From the NCBI RefSeq assembly GCF_001483965.1, contig NZ_CP010796.1, positions 806,001-870,000 on the forward strand: DNA of 64,000 bases. Reading direction: 5' to 3'. Shown piece after piece: positions 1-8,963 of this stretch (position 1 is the stretch's first letter; each line of letters begins with the position of its first letter). A program made the translations under genes and the position numbers. Below the pieces are notes generated by a model, which worked only from the letters and a program-made list of their open reading frames with translations, did not search any database and was not told the origin of the DNA. Origin of the DNA: Carnobacterium sp. CP1. Its GTDB lineage: Bacteria > Bacillota > Bacilli > Lactobacillales > Carnobacteriaceae.

Positions 1-1
1 T

Positions 2-640
2 ACTAGTGTTATTATCCTAGCAGGGGCTAGTGTTTATTACGGCAATGATACATGGAATGTTTTAGATATCGTTAACAGCTGGGATAGTTTGCCAGCTATC
101 GCTCTTGCAACAATTGTTTTATTGATGACGACCATTTCTACAAACGCAGCTGGAAATATTGTTCCTGCTGGTTTCCAAATAGCGGCACTATTCCCTTCTA
201 AAATCAATTACAAACAAGGGGTCGTTATTGCGAGTATTGTCAGTTTCTTACTAATGCCTTGGAAGCTAATGGAAAACCAAACCAGTATTTATGCTTTCCT
301 TGATATTATTGGAGGCATTTTGGGACCTGTTATTGGTATTATGTTAGCTCATTACTTTGTTATTATGAAACAAGATATCAACTTAGCTCAGCTGTATCCT
401 GAAAAAGGCGATTACAGTTATTATAAAGGCGGCTTCAATATTTTTGCTTTTGTTGTAACCATCATTGCCAGTTTCCTAGCTTTCTCAGGCAAGTTTATCC
501 CCGCTCTTTCTGCTCTTGCAAACCTGACTTGGATTGTCGGTGTCATTGCGGCTTTCATTCTTTATATCATTGGAATGTCGTTCTACCGTAAAGCAAATCC
601 TAAGTTTGATGAAATGAATGCGGACACAGATGCTATTTAA
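2..640 (+). CDS. Allantoin permease, NCS1 family (C-terminal part, 5' end outside window)
   Basis: The reading frame is open from the first bases of the window to the TAA at 638-640, so this is the last ~212 residues of a longer protein; the internal TTG at 89 is not a real start. Several hydrophobic segments are visible, with a short region like the NCS1 nucleobase/cation symporters ([10 protein letters not shown] followed by AALFPSKIN) that matches their conserved loop. NCS1 members beside allantoinase normally import allantoin (PucI in Bacillus). The stop is 47 bases before allB and no terminator lies between, so the two are probably co-transcribed. The substrate is inferred from the neighbourhood; a purine or hydantoin is the alternative. 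Confidence 0.85.
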   Translation, partial: TSVIILAGASVYYGNDTWNVLDIVNSWDSLPAIALATIVLLMTTISTNAAGNIVPAGFQIAALFPSKINYKQGVVIASIVSFLLMPWKLMENQTSIYAFLDIIGGILGPVIGIMLAHYFVIMKQDINLAQLYPEKGDYSYYKGGFNIFAFVVTIIASFLAFSGKFIPALSALANLTWIVGVIAAFILYIIGMSFYRKANPKFDEMNADTDAI

Positions 641-687
641 CCTTATGTACAAACTTTAAAAACCATTATATTTTAGGAGGAAAAGAA

Positions 688-2040
688 ATGAACTATGATT
701 TACTAATAAAAAATGGAACTGTAATTTTAGAAAGCGAAGCAATCGTAACGGATGTTGCGGTAAAAGATGGAAAAATCGCAGCCATCGGTTCTGATTTGTC
801 AGATGCCAGTGAAGTGGTTGATGCTCGCGGCTTAATTGTTTCTCCTGGAATGATTGACCCGCACGTGCATATTTCTGAACCTGGCAGAACAGAATGGGAA
901 GGTTATGTAACCGGAACAAAAGCAGCAGCTAAAGGCGGCGTAACTTCATTTATTGAAATGCCTTTGAACCAATTACCTGCTACTGTGGATAGAGAATCGC
1001 TGCAAATCAAATTTGACGTTGCTAAAGGAAAAATGACAACAGATGTTGCTGTCTTTGGCGGATTGACTCCAAGAAACTTAGATGACATCAGCGACTTAGA
1101 TGAAGACGGCGTAACCGCTTATAAATGTTTCATGGCAACTTGCGGCGACCGCAGCAAACCTGAAGACTTTGAAAATGTTGATGACTATTCATTGTACGAA
1201 GGAATGAGACGGATTGCTAAAACAGGTAAAATCTTAGCTATTCATGCTGAAAATGCAGCTATCACCGATCGCTTAGGTCAAATTGCTGCTGAAACTGGTC
1301 CTAGAACATTGAAAGCTTATGTAGAATCTCGTCCAGTCTTTACTGAAGTTGAACCGATTCGTCGCGCGATCCTTTTCGCTAAAGAAACAGGTTGCCGTAT
1401 TCATATTTGTCACGTTGCGTGTCCTGAAGGTGTTGAAGAAGTTACTAAAGCACGTGCTGAAGGTGTCGATGTAACCTGTGAAACATGTACTCACAACTTC
1501 TACTTTGTAACAGATGAATTAGACGCAATTGGAAATGTTGCTAAATGTTCTCCTCCAATCCGCGACAAAAAAAATCAAGACGGCTTATGGGAAAAATTAT
1601 TCAAAGAAGAAATCTCTTTTGCTGTTTCTGACCACTCTCCTTGTACTCCTGATTTAAAAGAAGGCGATGCTTTCTCAGCTTGGGGCGGAGTTGCTGGATT
1701 ACAAAATAACGTTGACGTTATGTTTGACGAAGCCGTTCAAAAACGCGGAATGTCTTTAGAACAATTTGGACGCATTATTTCATCTAATGCTGCTGATCGT
1801 TACAACTTAAATGCTAAAGGCAGAATCAGCATTGGAAAAGACGCTGACTTCGTCTTTATCAAACCAGATGCACCTTATGTCTTAAAAGCTGAAGACTTAG
1901 AATACAAAAACAAACTTAGTCCTTATATCGGTCGTGAAATCGGAGCTCAAGTTGTAAAAACAATTTTACGCGGACAAACCATTTACGATCAAAAAACTGG
2001 CGTAACCGAAACACCAAAAGGTCAATTTATTTTAAACTAA
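688..2040 (+). CDS. allB: Allantoinase
   Basis: Opens the hydantoin ring of allantoin to give allantoate, a cytosolic zinc amidohydrolase step. The 450-residue length is typical. The metal-site residues of the cyclic amidohydrolase family are visible: DPHVH (His59, His61), the lysine to be carbamylated (Lys146 in TAYKCF), His186 (AIHAEN), His242 (ICHVA) and Asp315 (VSDHSP). The ATG has a strong site (AGGAGG, about 9 bases upstream). It follows the permease on the same strand. Its 3' end is only about six bases from the 3' end of an antisense group II intron, which has separated it from the terminator it apparently shared with the convergent aminotransferase gene. Confidence 0.97.
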   Translation: MNYDLLIKNGTVILESEAIVTDVAVKDGKIAAIGSDLSDASEVVDARGLIVSPGMIDPHVHISEPGRTEWEGYVTGTKAAAKGGVTSFIEMPLNQLPATVDRESLQIKFDVAKGKMTTDVAVFGGLTPRNLDDISDLDEDGVTAYKCFMATCGDRSKPEDFENVDDYSLYEGMRRIAKTGKILAIHAENAAITDRLGQIAAETGPRTLKAYVESRPVFTEVEPIRRAILFAKETGCRIHICHVACPEGVEEVTKARAEGVDVTCETCTHNFYFVTDELDAIGNVAKCSPPIRDKKNQDGLWEKLFKEEISFAVSDHSPCTPDLKEGDAFSAWGGVAGLQNNVDVMFDEAVQKRGMSLEQFGRIISSNAADRYNLNAKGRISIGKDADFVFIKPDAPYVLKAEDLEYKNKLSPYIGREIGAQVVKTILRGQTIYDQKTGVTETPKGQFILN

Positions 2041-2046
2041 CAACGA

Positions 2047-3907
2047 ATCGAGTAGGAGGAGCCTTACGGCTCCGACCTCTCACACCACCGTACGTACCGT
2101 TCGGTATACGGCGGTTCAATAACTTAAGTATCTCTGCTGGAAAAGTTGGTTTAGGTCTTTTAGACCCCAATTTACTAGCTTTTTCTTCGTAATCGCTCGG
2201 TGAAGTGTGTGGGTACGGGTCATACGCCAATACCCTTTTCTCGTATTAGCCACCTTCCATGCTTCTTCTTTCTCTATTCCATACTTTCTTAACATACGAA
2301 ATTTAGTCGATACTTTGTTCCATCGTTTCCAACATAGTTGTCTCAATCGATGATTTAGCCAATGAGCTACGCTCTTGATAAAGCTTTTCATATCTCCAAT
2401 TCCATAATAATTAATCCAGCCTTGTGTATAGAGGTTAATTTCTTTTATAATTTGTTTGAATGTACCAGGACGTTTTCGGCTCGTTAGTTTTCTCAGTCGG
2501 TTACGGAACTTGAGTTTAGCCGCCTTAGATGGGCGGCTTCTGACTTTCCCTGTGTTTTCCAGATAGTGAAACCTAGAAACTTAGCTTTAGCTGGAGTAGT
2601 CACTTTACTTTTTTCCGTATTAATCTCCAACCGGAGGTTTCCCTCTATAAAGGTCGTCACGCTTTTTAAAACTCGTTCTCCTGCTCTAGGTGTTTTCACA
2701 TAGATACAAAAGTCGTCCGCATAACGTACAAACCGGTGTCCTCGCTTCTCTAATTCTCTATCTAGTTGATTTAAATAGACATTAGCGAGTAGTGGAGAGA
2801 TAACTCCACCTTGAGGGGTTCCTTTATAATTCTCAATAAAGACATTGCCGTCCATAATTCCAGCTTTAAGAAAATTCCATATTAACCGCAACACTATTTT
2901 ATCTTGGATATAGTAGTTGAGGTAATTCATCAACTTCTGATGATGAACTGTATCAAAATAGTTACGCAAATCACAGTCGACAATCGTTTTGTATCCTTCG
3001 GATACATATTGTTCTGCCTGTTTAATCGCTTGATGAGCGTTCCTGCCTTTCCTAAAACCATAACTGTATGTCGAAAAGGAAGGGTCAATGATGGGTTCAA
3101 TCACTTGTAGAATAGCTTGTTGCACCACTCGATCTCGCACCACAGGAATTCCCAAGTTTCTTATACCACCGTTATCCTTAGGGATAGAAACCAGCTTAAC
3201 AGGTTGTGGTTGGTAAGTTCCTGCTCTCATCTTCTCTATCATTTGCTGACCATATTTTATTAAGTGAGCGTCCAATTCATGAACGGTCACTCCATCGATA
3301 CCGGCAGCTCCTTTATTTTGATACACTTTCTTGCTGGCTAACTTTAAATTATCTGAATTAGCGATTTGATTGATTAATGAGATACTATCTTGTTTCATCA
3401 TATCGTTACTGTAGCTCTCTACACTCTCTTGTACTCTTTCGTTTCCAACTTATCCCTCCAAGAGTAGCCATCTTTCGGTCTATACCACGATGTTTTCTGT
3501 AGTCGTGAGCTACATCCACCTCCTTGTTTATTCCAAGATTATTATTGTTCTGCCCTTCAGAGAACTGTGTTCTCCTACTATGGCGTCTGCTGACTTCTCA
3601 CTATTCGTTGTTACTACGGTATTTACCGCTAGTGAGACCTCCCCGGGTAAGAGTTATAACCTTCCACTCATGTCACTGCCTCATTTACTGTAGGAGACTC
3701 GTGCAGTATCGGACTTCGCTTTGTTTGGCAAGCTCGTCCATCTCCATCCAGCCTTGTATGAGATTTCTGTTCGTCAGGGCGAGTGTTTGCGTCCAGCTTC
3801 CTTCGGATTCTTTCTCGCGAAAGACACCCTTGCTATTCGCTAACAGTTCCTACTGCCAAGCCTGTAGTGGACTTTCACCACCAAGTTATCACCCATGCCG
3901 GGCGCAC
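2047..3907 (-). mobile_element. Group II intron, bacterial class C-like, inserted behind a terminator
   Basis: On the minus strand the element begins GTGCGCCCGGCATGGGTG at 3907, the usual GUGCG 5' end and domain I start. It contains a reverse transcriptase/maturase ORF and ends with a recognisable domain V hairpin (about 2115-2084, arms ACCGCCGTA and TACGGTGGT) and domain VI hairpin (about 2080-2051), with a 3' end near 2047 in CTACTCGAT. The 5' end lies one base after the T-run of a factor-independent terminator, the target preferred by class C introns. The encoded protein has no endonuclease domain, which fits that class. The exact 3' boundary is uncertain by a base or two. Confidence 0.9.
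2116..3401 (-). pseudogene. ltrA: Group II intron reverse transcriptase/maturase, frameshifted
   Basis: The first 302 codons (3401 to 2493) hold the RT palm and fingers: KNKGAAGIDG-like N-terminus, IPKDNGGIRNLGIP, GTPQGGVISPLL and the catalytic YADD at residues 227-230. The frame then ends early. Translation in the next frame continues the normal protein through the maturase domain X (RNRLRKLTSRKRPGT, GWINYYGIGDMKSF) to a stop at 2116. The switch is at the three-A run at 2545-2547 (minus strand GGGAAAGTC); one extra A would restore a 428-residue protein. No HNH endonuclease follows. The damage may be real or a sequencing error, but as read the protein loses domain X and should not splice or move the intron by itself. 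Confidence 0.85.
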
Positions 3908-3908
3908 C

Positions 3909-3946
3909 AAAAAAAGGAGCGGCTTAAAAATGCCGCTCCTTTTTTA
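3909..3946. terminator. Bidirectional terminator between pucG and (ancestrally) allB
   Basis: Perfect 8-bp arms GGAGCGGC (3916-3923) and GCCGCTCC (3932-3939), flanked by seven A on one side and six T on the other, so it works in both directions. It ends pucG, and before intron insertion it would also have ended allB. Confidence 0.9.
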
Positions 3947-3961
3947 GGCTTAAAAACTCAT

Positions 3962-5170
3962 TTAGTTTTCTTGGTACACTTTCATGGCAGCTAGGACACC
4001 TTCGCCTTTATTGATTTGCGCACCATTGACAAGCAGCGAAGCTTCTAACGCAGCTAAGGTCAATAAAACATTCTCTTTGCGGCTGCTGTAGCCCATATTC
4101 CCAATGCGCCATGCTTTACCTGCTAAGGAACCAAAGGAACCTGCTATCTCAACCCCAAAGTTAGATAATAAAGTAGAACGCAGCGCAGCTTCGTCGACTC
4201 CTTCAGGTACTTCTATACAAGTGACTGTTGGCAATTTCGTTGCGGGATCTCCAAAAATAGACAATCCCATCGCTTTCAATCCAGTAACCATCGCTTGTTC
4301 GTTTAATTTATGACGCGCATAACGGTCCGTTAGCCCTTCTGCTTGTACAAGGCGTAAACCTTCATGAATAGCATAAATCATAGAAGTAGCTTCTGTATGG
4401 TGATTGATTCCTTCTGCGCTCCAATAGCGTTGGATTTGGCTTAAATCCAAGTAATTGCTTTTGATAAAACGTTTATTGCGTACTTTTGGATCTAAACCTA
4501 GTTCTTTTTGGTAACGAGAAGTCAAGATCTTTTCAACACGCTCGTTGTAAGTGATCGTTGACATGCCTGATGGAACGCTTAACCCTTTTTGCGTACCGCC
4601 GACAGCAATATCAATGCCCCATTCATCGACTTTAACAGGAGTACTGGCAAATGTTGCGACCGCATCGACAATAAACAAAACATCGTTTTCTTGGCAATAG
4701 CGTCCAATTTCTTTTAATTCCTGCATCTGACCAGTTGATGTTTCGCCATGCACCATTGCTAAAACTTTAGGTTGATATTCTTTAATAGCAGCAATAACTT
4801 CTGAGGGTTCAAACGTTCCGCCCCATTCTTTTTCAATCATTTTAATATCGGCTCCAGCACGTTCAGCGAGCTCTGCCCATAAATAAGCAAATCGTCCAAA
4901 CGCGGGAATCAATACGCGGTCTCTTTCTTCAATCAAACCCAGCATAGCAGCTTCTAACCCTGAACGTGATGTACCATCAATCGCAAAAGTATGGGTGTTT
5001 TTGGTTTCAAATGGAATTTTCAATAATTCCGATACTTCTCCCATTAGGCCTCTGAATACAGGATCGTACTGTCCTAAAATAGGCATACTCATAGCTCGCA
5101 GAACTCGAGGATCTACTTCAACAGGGCCCGGGGTCATAATAATTCTATTTGGAATTGAAACTTCTTTCAT
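3962..5170 (-). CDS. pucG: PucG-type aminotransferase ((S)-ureidoglycine/alanine--glyoxylate aminotransferase, class V)
   Basis: PLP-dependent class V aminotransferase of 402 residues. The N-terminal MTPGPVEVDP and the PLP lysine in GGTQKGLSVPSG (Lys195) are typical of the alanine-glyoxylate aminotransferase family. In Bacillus, PucG moves the amino group of (S)-ureidoglycine to glyoxylate, giving oxalurate and glycine; the allantoin genes around it make that the best assignment. Serine- or alanine-glyoxylate aminotransferase activity cannot be excluded. AAGGAG precedes the ATG. It is divergent from the pucR-like regulator, with about 200 bases between, and ends at a strong terminator. Confidence 0.9.
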   Translation of the reverse strand: MKEVSIPNRIIMTPGPVEVDPRVLRAMSMPILGQYDPVFRGLMGEVSELLKIPFETKNTHTFAIDGTSRSGLEAAMLGLIEERDRVLIPAFGRFAYLWAELAERAGADIKMIEKEWGGTFEPSEVIAAIKEYQPKVLAMVHGETSTGQMQELKEIGRYCQENDVLFIVDAVATFASTPVKVDEWGIDIAVGGTQKGLSVPSGMSTITYNERVEKILTSRYQKELGLDPKVRNKRFIKSNYLDLSQIQRYWSAEGINHHTEATSMIYAIHEGLRLVQAEGLTDRYARHKLNEQAMVTGLKAMGLSIFGDPATKLPTVTCIEVPEGVDEAALRSTLLSNFGVEIAGSFGSLAGKAWRIGNMGYSSRKENVLLTLAALEASLLVNGAQINKGEGVLAAMKVYQEN

Positions 5171-5368
5171 GATAAAAAACTCCTTCTTCCATTTTTTTAT
5201 TATTTGAATTCTTTAATTATTAGTGTATAGTAAAATAAGTGTGACTATCATTATTTAAATCAACCAAAGCCTATAATGATTTTAGTACAAACCGGCTAAA
5301 AAATAAACAACTACGGCTTACTATTTTACCTGATTAAATTAACTGTTTACGAATATGGGAGCGATTAA
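5171..5368. promoter_or_regulatory. Divergent pucG/pucR intergenic region with a possible promoter
   Basis: A candidate promoter toward pucR is TTGAAT (5204-5209), 16-base spacer, TATAGT (5226-5231), followed by an AT-rich leader of about 140 bases. I could not pick out a convincing minus-strand promoter or a PucR operator. Confidence 0.35.
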
Positions 5369-7015
5369 ATGACTACTCTTAAAGAACTATTAGAAATACC
5401 ACGTTTTTCCAACATTCGAGTTTTAAATACGCACGCTGATTTATCTAAAGAAGTAGATACGATCGAAATCACTGAAACTCCGGATGTTGCTTTATATTTA
5501 CCTAAAAATACTTTCTTATTAACAACTGCTATGGCTTTCAAAGACGATCCTAAAAAGTTATGCGCCTTCATTCAATCGCTTTATGAATTACCGGCTGCAG
5601 GGTTAGGCATTAAGTTAGGCCGATTCATTAGTGAGTTAGACGAAGAAGTCATCGCCTTTGCGGACAGCCTAAACTTTCCTTTATTACAAATACCAAGCAC
5701 AGTCACCTTAGGAACTGTTTCTCATCAATTGCTTTCTTATATTTGGAACCAGCAAACGGATAAATTATATTATGCATTAGATATTCAAAAGAAATTTTCT
5801 AATATGATGATTAAAGACGCTGACTTACAGGCACTGATCAGTCATTTGGGAACTATTTTAAAACGTCCTGTTATGTTGGTAAACCCGTTTACAGAAATTG
5901 TTGCAGAATCAAGACATTTTCAGCAAGACCTCATTTTTGCGAATTATCAACACCAACAATTGATTCCTTTTTTGAAAAAGGTTCAAAAAATGGATAAAGA
6001 ATCATCGTTTCTTTTTGAAATAGACAATGACAATAAACTACTTGTTTCTGTATTTCCAATTAAAATCAACGCTTATTTCCCTTATTTATTAGTGATTTTT
6101 AAAGCCGATCAGATTCCTTATCCTTTTTCTCAGTTCGCTATTGAACAAGCAAACACCGTTCTTTCACATACCCTTTACAAGAACCTAAAAATAACCGAAA
6201 GCAATTTGCAACTAAGAGAAACTTTTTTCTATCAGTTAACACAAGAAACAAATCAAATAAAAAAATTAGATATTAATTGGTTAGATTATGGGAAAGATTA
6301 TGGATTAGTTGATTCTTCTACCTATACTATCATTATAGTTAATTTTGAAAATCATGAATCGAATCTAATTGATAAAGAACTCGAAACAGACCGTTATCAT
6401 TTAACATATGAATGGTTAGAAAGACAACTGTCTAACCATTTTGAAAATGCTCTATTGTTTCCAATTAAAGACACTATCTGCTATGGTATCCTTTTGCAAA
6501 AATCTGAACAAGCTTTGAAAGACAAGCTTTATCTCATTCATCATCAGCTAAAGGAAAGGTTGCCAATCTCGCTTCATTTTTCAATTGGTAATGAAGTAAG
6601 CGAAATAACGTCTATCCATTTTTCTTATGACGAAGCAAAAGAAACTTATAAAATTGTTTCACAAAATGAGCCTCTTGAAATTATTCATTATTACCAAACC
6701 CAAGGGTTCAGTAAATTGATTGAGAATACTCCATTAGGCCAAGTAGAACATTTCTGTATCACTACTTTAAAAAAATTAGCTTTTCCAATCAATGAAATGG
6801 ATAAAGAATTAAGAAAAACATTGAAAGTTTATTTGGAATCTCAATGTGATATCACACTCACTTCCAAGTTGTTATTTATTCACCGCAATACGGTTAAGTA
6901 TCGGATCGCTAAATGCGAAGAACTTTTTGAAATGCCTGTCAATGACCCTGACTTATCTTTAAAACTTAGATTAGCCCTCGAACTTTCCGAAGAAAATAAA
7001 ACAAATCGAAGTTAA
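5369..7015 (+). CDS. pucR: PucR family transcriptional regulator of purine/allantoin catabolism
   Basis: 548-residue regulator. The N-terminal ~125 residues match the PucR purine catabolism domain (TLKELLEIPRF, then LLTTAMAFKD and LPAAGLGIKLGRF). The C-terminus is the PucR-type helix-turn-helix (LTSKLLFIHRNTVKYRIAKCEELF, about residues 495-518, in a block that ends LRLALEL). In Bacillus, PucR senses allantoin-pathway intermediates and activates the puc genes. Being divergent from pucG inside the allantoin island, it is the likely local regulator. The ATG follows GGGAG with about 8 bases spacing. It ends at a bidirectional terminator shared with the carbamate kinase fusion gene. Confidence 0.9.
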   Translation: MTTLKELLEIPRFSNIRVLNTHADLSKEVDTIEITETPDVALYLPKNTFLLTTAMAFKDDPKKLCAFIQSLYELPAAGLGIKLGRFISELDEEVIAFADSLNFPLLQIPSTVTLGTVSHQLLSYIWNQQTDKLYYALDIQKKFSNMMIKDADLQALISHLGTILKRPVMLVNPFTEIVAESRHFQQDLIFANYQHQQLIPFLKKVQKMDKESSFLFEIDNDNKLLVSVFPIKINAYFPYLLVIFKADQIPYPFSQFAIEQANTVLSHTLYKNLKITESNLQLRETFFYQLTQETNQIKKLDINWLDYGKDYGLVDSSTYTIIIVNFENHESNLIDKELETDRYHLTYEWLERQLSNHFENALLFPIKDTICYGILLQKSEQALKDKLYLIHHQLKERLPISLHFSIGNEVSEITSIHFSYDEAKETYKIVSQNEPLEIIHYYQTQGFSKLIENTPLGQVEHFCITTLKKLAFPINEMDKELRKTLKVYLESQCDITLTSKLLFIHRNTVKYRIAKCEELFEMPVNDPDLSLKLRLALELSEENKTNRS

Positions 7016-7016
7016 A

Positions 7017-7071
7017 AATAAAAGGTTGGAATAAAAGTGACTTTGTCATTTTTGTTCCAACCTTTTTATTT
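7017..7071. terminator. Bidirectional terminator between pucR and allH-allK
   Basis: Outer arms AAAGGTTGGAA (7021-7031) and TTCCAACCTTT (7055-7065), with inner pairing of AAAAGTGAC to GTCATTTTT, and A/T runs on both sides. It serves the two convergent genes. Confidence 0.9.
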
Positions 7072-7076
7072 TTGAT

Positions 7077-8018
7077 TTATTTTGCTACGATTCTAGTTCC
7101 TGAAGTTCCTGCAAGAGCATCAACAGCGTTCTCTAATGAACAGATGATTGCTTCTTTTCCTTGAGCGGCAAAGGCAATCGCTGCTTCCATTTTAGGTCCC
7201 ATACTTCCGGCTGCAAAATGACCTTCCGTAACGTATTGGTTCGCTTCATCTAAAGTAACTGTTTCTAGTTTCTTTTGATCTGGTTTACCATAATTCAAGT
7301 AAACGTTGCTGACGTCAGTTAAAATCATAAAGACATCTGCATCTACTTGCTCAGCTAAGCGTAATCCAGACAAATCTTTATCGATCACTGCTTCAATTCC
7401 TTTTAACAGACCTTTTTCATCTGCTACAACCGGAATTCCGCCTCCACCAGTCGAAATGACAACGGTGTCGTTTTCTAACAACGCTTTGATTGAACTAACG
7501 CCATGGATTTTTTGTGGTTGTGGTGAAGCTACAACACGACGGTAACCGCGTCCTGCATCTTCAGCCATATTCCAGCCTTTTTCTTGTTCCAATTGTTTAG
7601 CTTCTTCTTCTGTGTAGAAAACCCCGATCGGTTTTGTCGGATTGTTAAATGCTGTATCGTTTGCATCTACTTCTGTCTCAGTTAAAAGAGTGATGACATT
7701 CCCTGAAATTTCTTTTTCAGTTAAAGCATTTTTAAGTGATTGTTCCATCATATAACCAATAAACCCTTGAGATTGTGCGCTTAATGCATCTAATGGCAAT
7801 TGAGGAACAACGTCTTTGGCTTCTTCGTTTTGACGGAGAATATTCCCGACTTGCGGACCGTTCCCGTGTGTAATGATAACTTGGTGTCCAGCTTTTTTCA
7901 CATTAGAAATTGAATCTGTACTGATTTCTACGTTTTTTAATTGATTTTCAAAAGTTGCTTCTTGGTTAGGACGTAAAATTGCATTTCCTCCAAGAGCAAT
8001 AACGACTCTTTTTCCCAT
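7077..8018 (-). CDS. allK: Carbamate kinase part, possible independent internal start
   Basis: Alternative product inside the fusion frame. ATG at 8018-8016 preceded by AAAGGAG gives a full-length 313-residue carbamate kinase. It differs clearly from the arcC kinase at 22620-23561 (for example [17 protein letters not shown] versus [18 protein letters not shown]). In this setting it would use the carbamoyl phosphate released from oxalurate. Whether this start is used in addition to the fusion start cannot be told from sequence. Confidence 0.5.
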   Translation of the reverse strand: MGKRVVIALGGNAILRPNQEATFENQLKNVEISTDSISNVKKAGHQVIITHGNGPQVGNILRQNEEAKDVVPQLPLDALSAQSQGFIGYMMEQSLKNALTEKEISGNVITLLTETEVDANDTAFNNPTKPIGVFYTEEEAKQLEQEKGWNMAEDAGRGYRRVVASPQPQKIHGVSSIKALLENDTVVISTGGGGIPVVADEKGLLKGIEAVIDKDLSGLRLAEQVDADVFMILTDVSNVYLNYGKPDQKKLETVTLDEANQYVTEGHFAAGSMGPKMEAAIAFAAQGKEAIICSLENAVDALAGTSGTRIVAK

Positions 8019-8879
8019 AAGTGTGTTTCTCTCCTTTTCTAACACCAGTAACCCTAATAGGATACCGGTCATTGTATCTAATCCAGATGTACTGCCATTT
8101 GTTAATAGTTGATGGAAATCGGTTTTTATGCGGTTTCCTTGGTATTCTTCGCTGGTTTCTTTCAAAAAAGATAGAATCGTTGTGCTATACAAATGGTTAA
8201 CTGCATACCGAAGATAGGTTTCTGCAACAGCCGTTGTACGCGTTGTTGTTTCAAGTAATTCTACTAATAGCAGACGAACATTCTGATCTAATAATCCGTA
8301 AGCCGAATCAACACTTAGCAACCCTACCAGAAGATCATCACCTGAAGGCGTTAACCCTTTGCCGCGTCCAATAAAAAACAGCAGCGCTTCACGGATGTTC
8401 TCTTCTTTTTCTGAAATAAGACCCTTAACAGCTTGGGAAAATGAAGTGTCCATTTGTTCTAAATAAGCAAGGGAGAAAGGCAGTTTTTCGCCGAAGCCAT
8501 TGCGGTCTTGAACCATCTTGGCCTCATTCAGTACTTTTGTTATCTGTTTCCAATTCACTGGTTTTTGTTGCAGTAAATGTGAGTTATAGTGACTTGCATA
8601 ATCAAAAGATAGAATAAACTGGTTGTTTTGCAATCGTTTGGAATGCGAATCATACGTGAATGGATCCCCAATGTTAACTTTTTTTAGTACCTCTTTCGTG
8701 TCTTTAAACGAAAGATGCACTGCAAACGGCAATTCACCATTTTTGTCTGTTCCAATAAACAATAATTCTTTTCCACTAATGAGATTCAAACCATTTTTAA
8801 AAATACTATGGACTTTCCAGCGATGATGTTCCATTAATTTCATTTCTAACTGTTCTGAAATTTTTTGCACATAAATCAC
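7077..8879 (-). CDS. Fusion of oxamate carbamoyltransferase subunit AllH (DUF2877) and carbamate kinase AllK
   Basis: One 600-codon frame carries two enzymes. Residues 1-287 are a DUF2877 protein (GKGLTPSGDDLLVGLL near 170-190), the family of E. coli YlbF/AllH, a subunit of oxamate carbamoyltransferase. Residues 288-600 are a complete carbamate kinase starting [17 protein letters not shown], with [10 protein letters not shown] and the usual 313-residue length; this converts carbamoyl phosphate and ADP to ATP, ammonia and CO2. The kinase Met codon is at 8018-8016 and has AAAGGAG 12 bases upstream, so it may also be made separately by internal initiation. No stop separates the parts. The first start is GTG (8879) after GGAG. 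In E. coli the two are separate genes (allH, allK). Confidence 0.85.
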   Translation of the reverse strand: MIYVQKISEQLEMKLMEHHRWKVHSIFKNGLNLISGKELLFIGTDKNGELPFAVHLSFKDTKEVLKKVNIGDPFTYDSHSKRLQNNQFILSFDYASHYNSHLLQQKPVNWKQITKVLNEAKMVQDRNGFGEKLPFSLAYLEQMDTSFSQAVKGLISEKEENIREALLFFIGRGKGLTPSGDDLLVGLLSVDSAYGLLDQNVRLLLVELLETTTRTTAVAETYLRYAVNHLYSTTILSFLKETSEEYQGNRIKTDFHQLLTNGSTSGLDTMTGILLGLLVLEKERNTLMGKRVVIALGGNAILRPNQEATFENQLKNVEISTDSISNVKKAGHQVIITHGNGPQVGNILRQNEEAKDVVPQLPLDALSAQSQGFIGYMMEQSLKNALTEKEISGNVITLLTETEVDANDTAFNNPTKPIGVFYTEEEAKQLEQEKGWNMAEDAGRGYRRVVASPQPQKIHGVSSIKALLENDTVVISTGGGGIPVVADEKGLLKGIEAVIDKDLSGLRLAEQVDADVFMILTDVSNVYLNYGKPDQKKLETVTLDEANQYVTEGHFAAGSMGPKMEAAIAFAAQGKEAIICSLENAVDALAGTSGTRIVAK

Positions 8880-8904
8880 TTTATATCAGCTCCATGAAGT
8901 CGTT

Positions 8905-8950
8905 TTTAAAAATAAGCGGGTCAATGTTTAACCAATTGACCCGCTGGTTT
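8905..8950 (-). terminator. Hairpin/terminator between allG and allH-allK
   Basis: Arms AGCGGGTCAAT (8915-8925) and ATTGACCCGCT (8935-8945), 11 bp perfect. On the minus strand it is followed by TTATTTTT, so it can terminate or attenuate transcription from allF-allG into the allH-allK gene. Confidence 0.75.
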
Positions 8951-8963
8951 TGGAAGAATAGCT

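Noticed and set aside
3524-3994. 156-codon plus-strand ORF
   Set aside because: It overlaps the group II intron domain I region and the pucG terminator, has no ribosome site and no protein-like composition.
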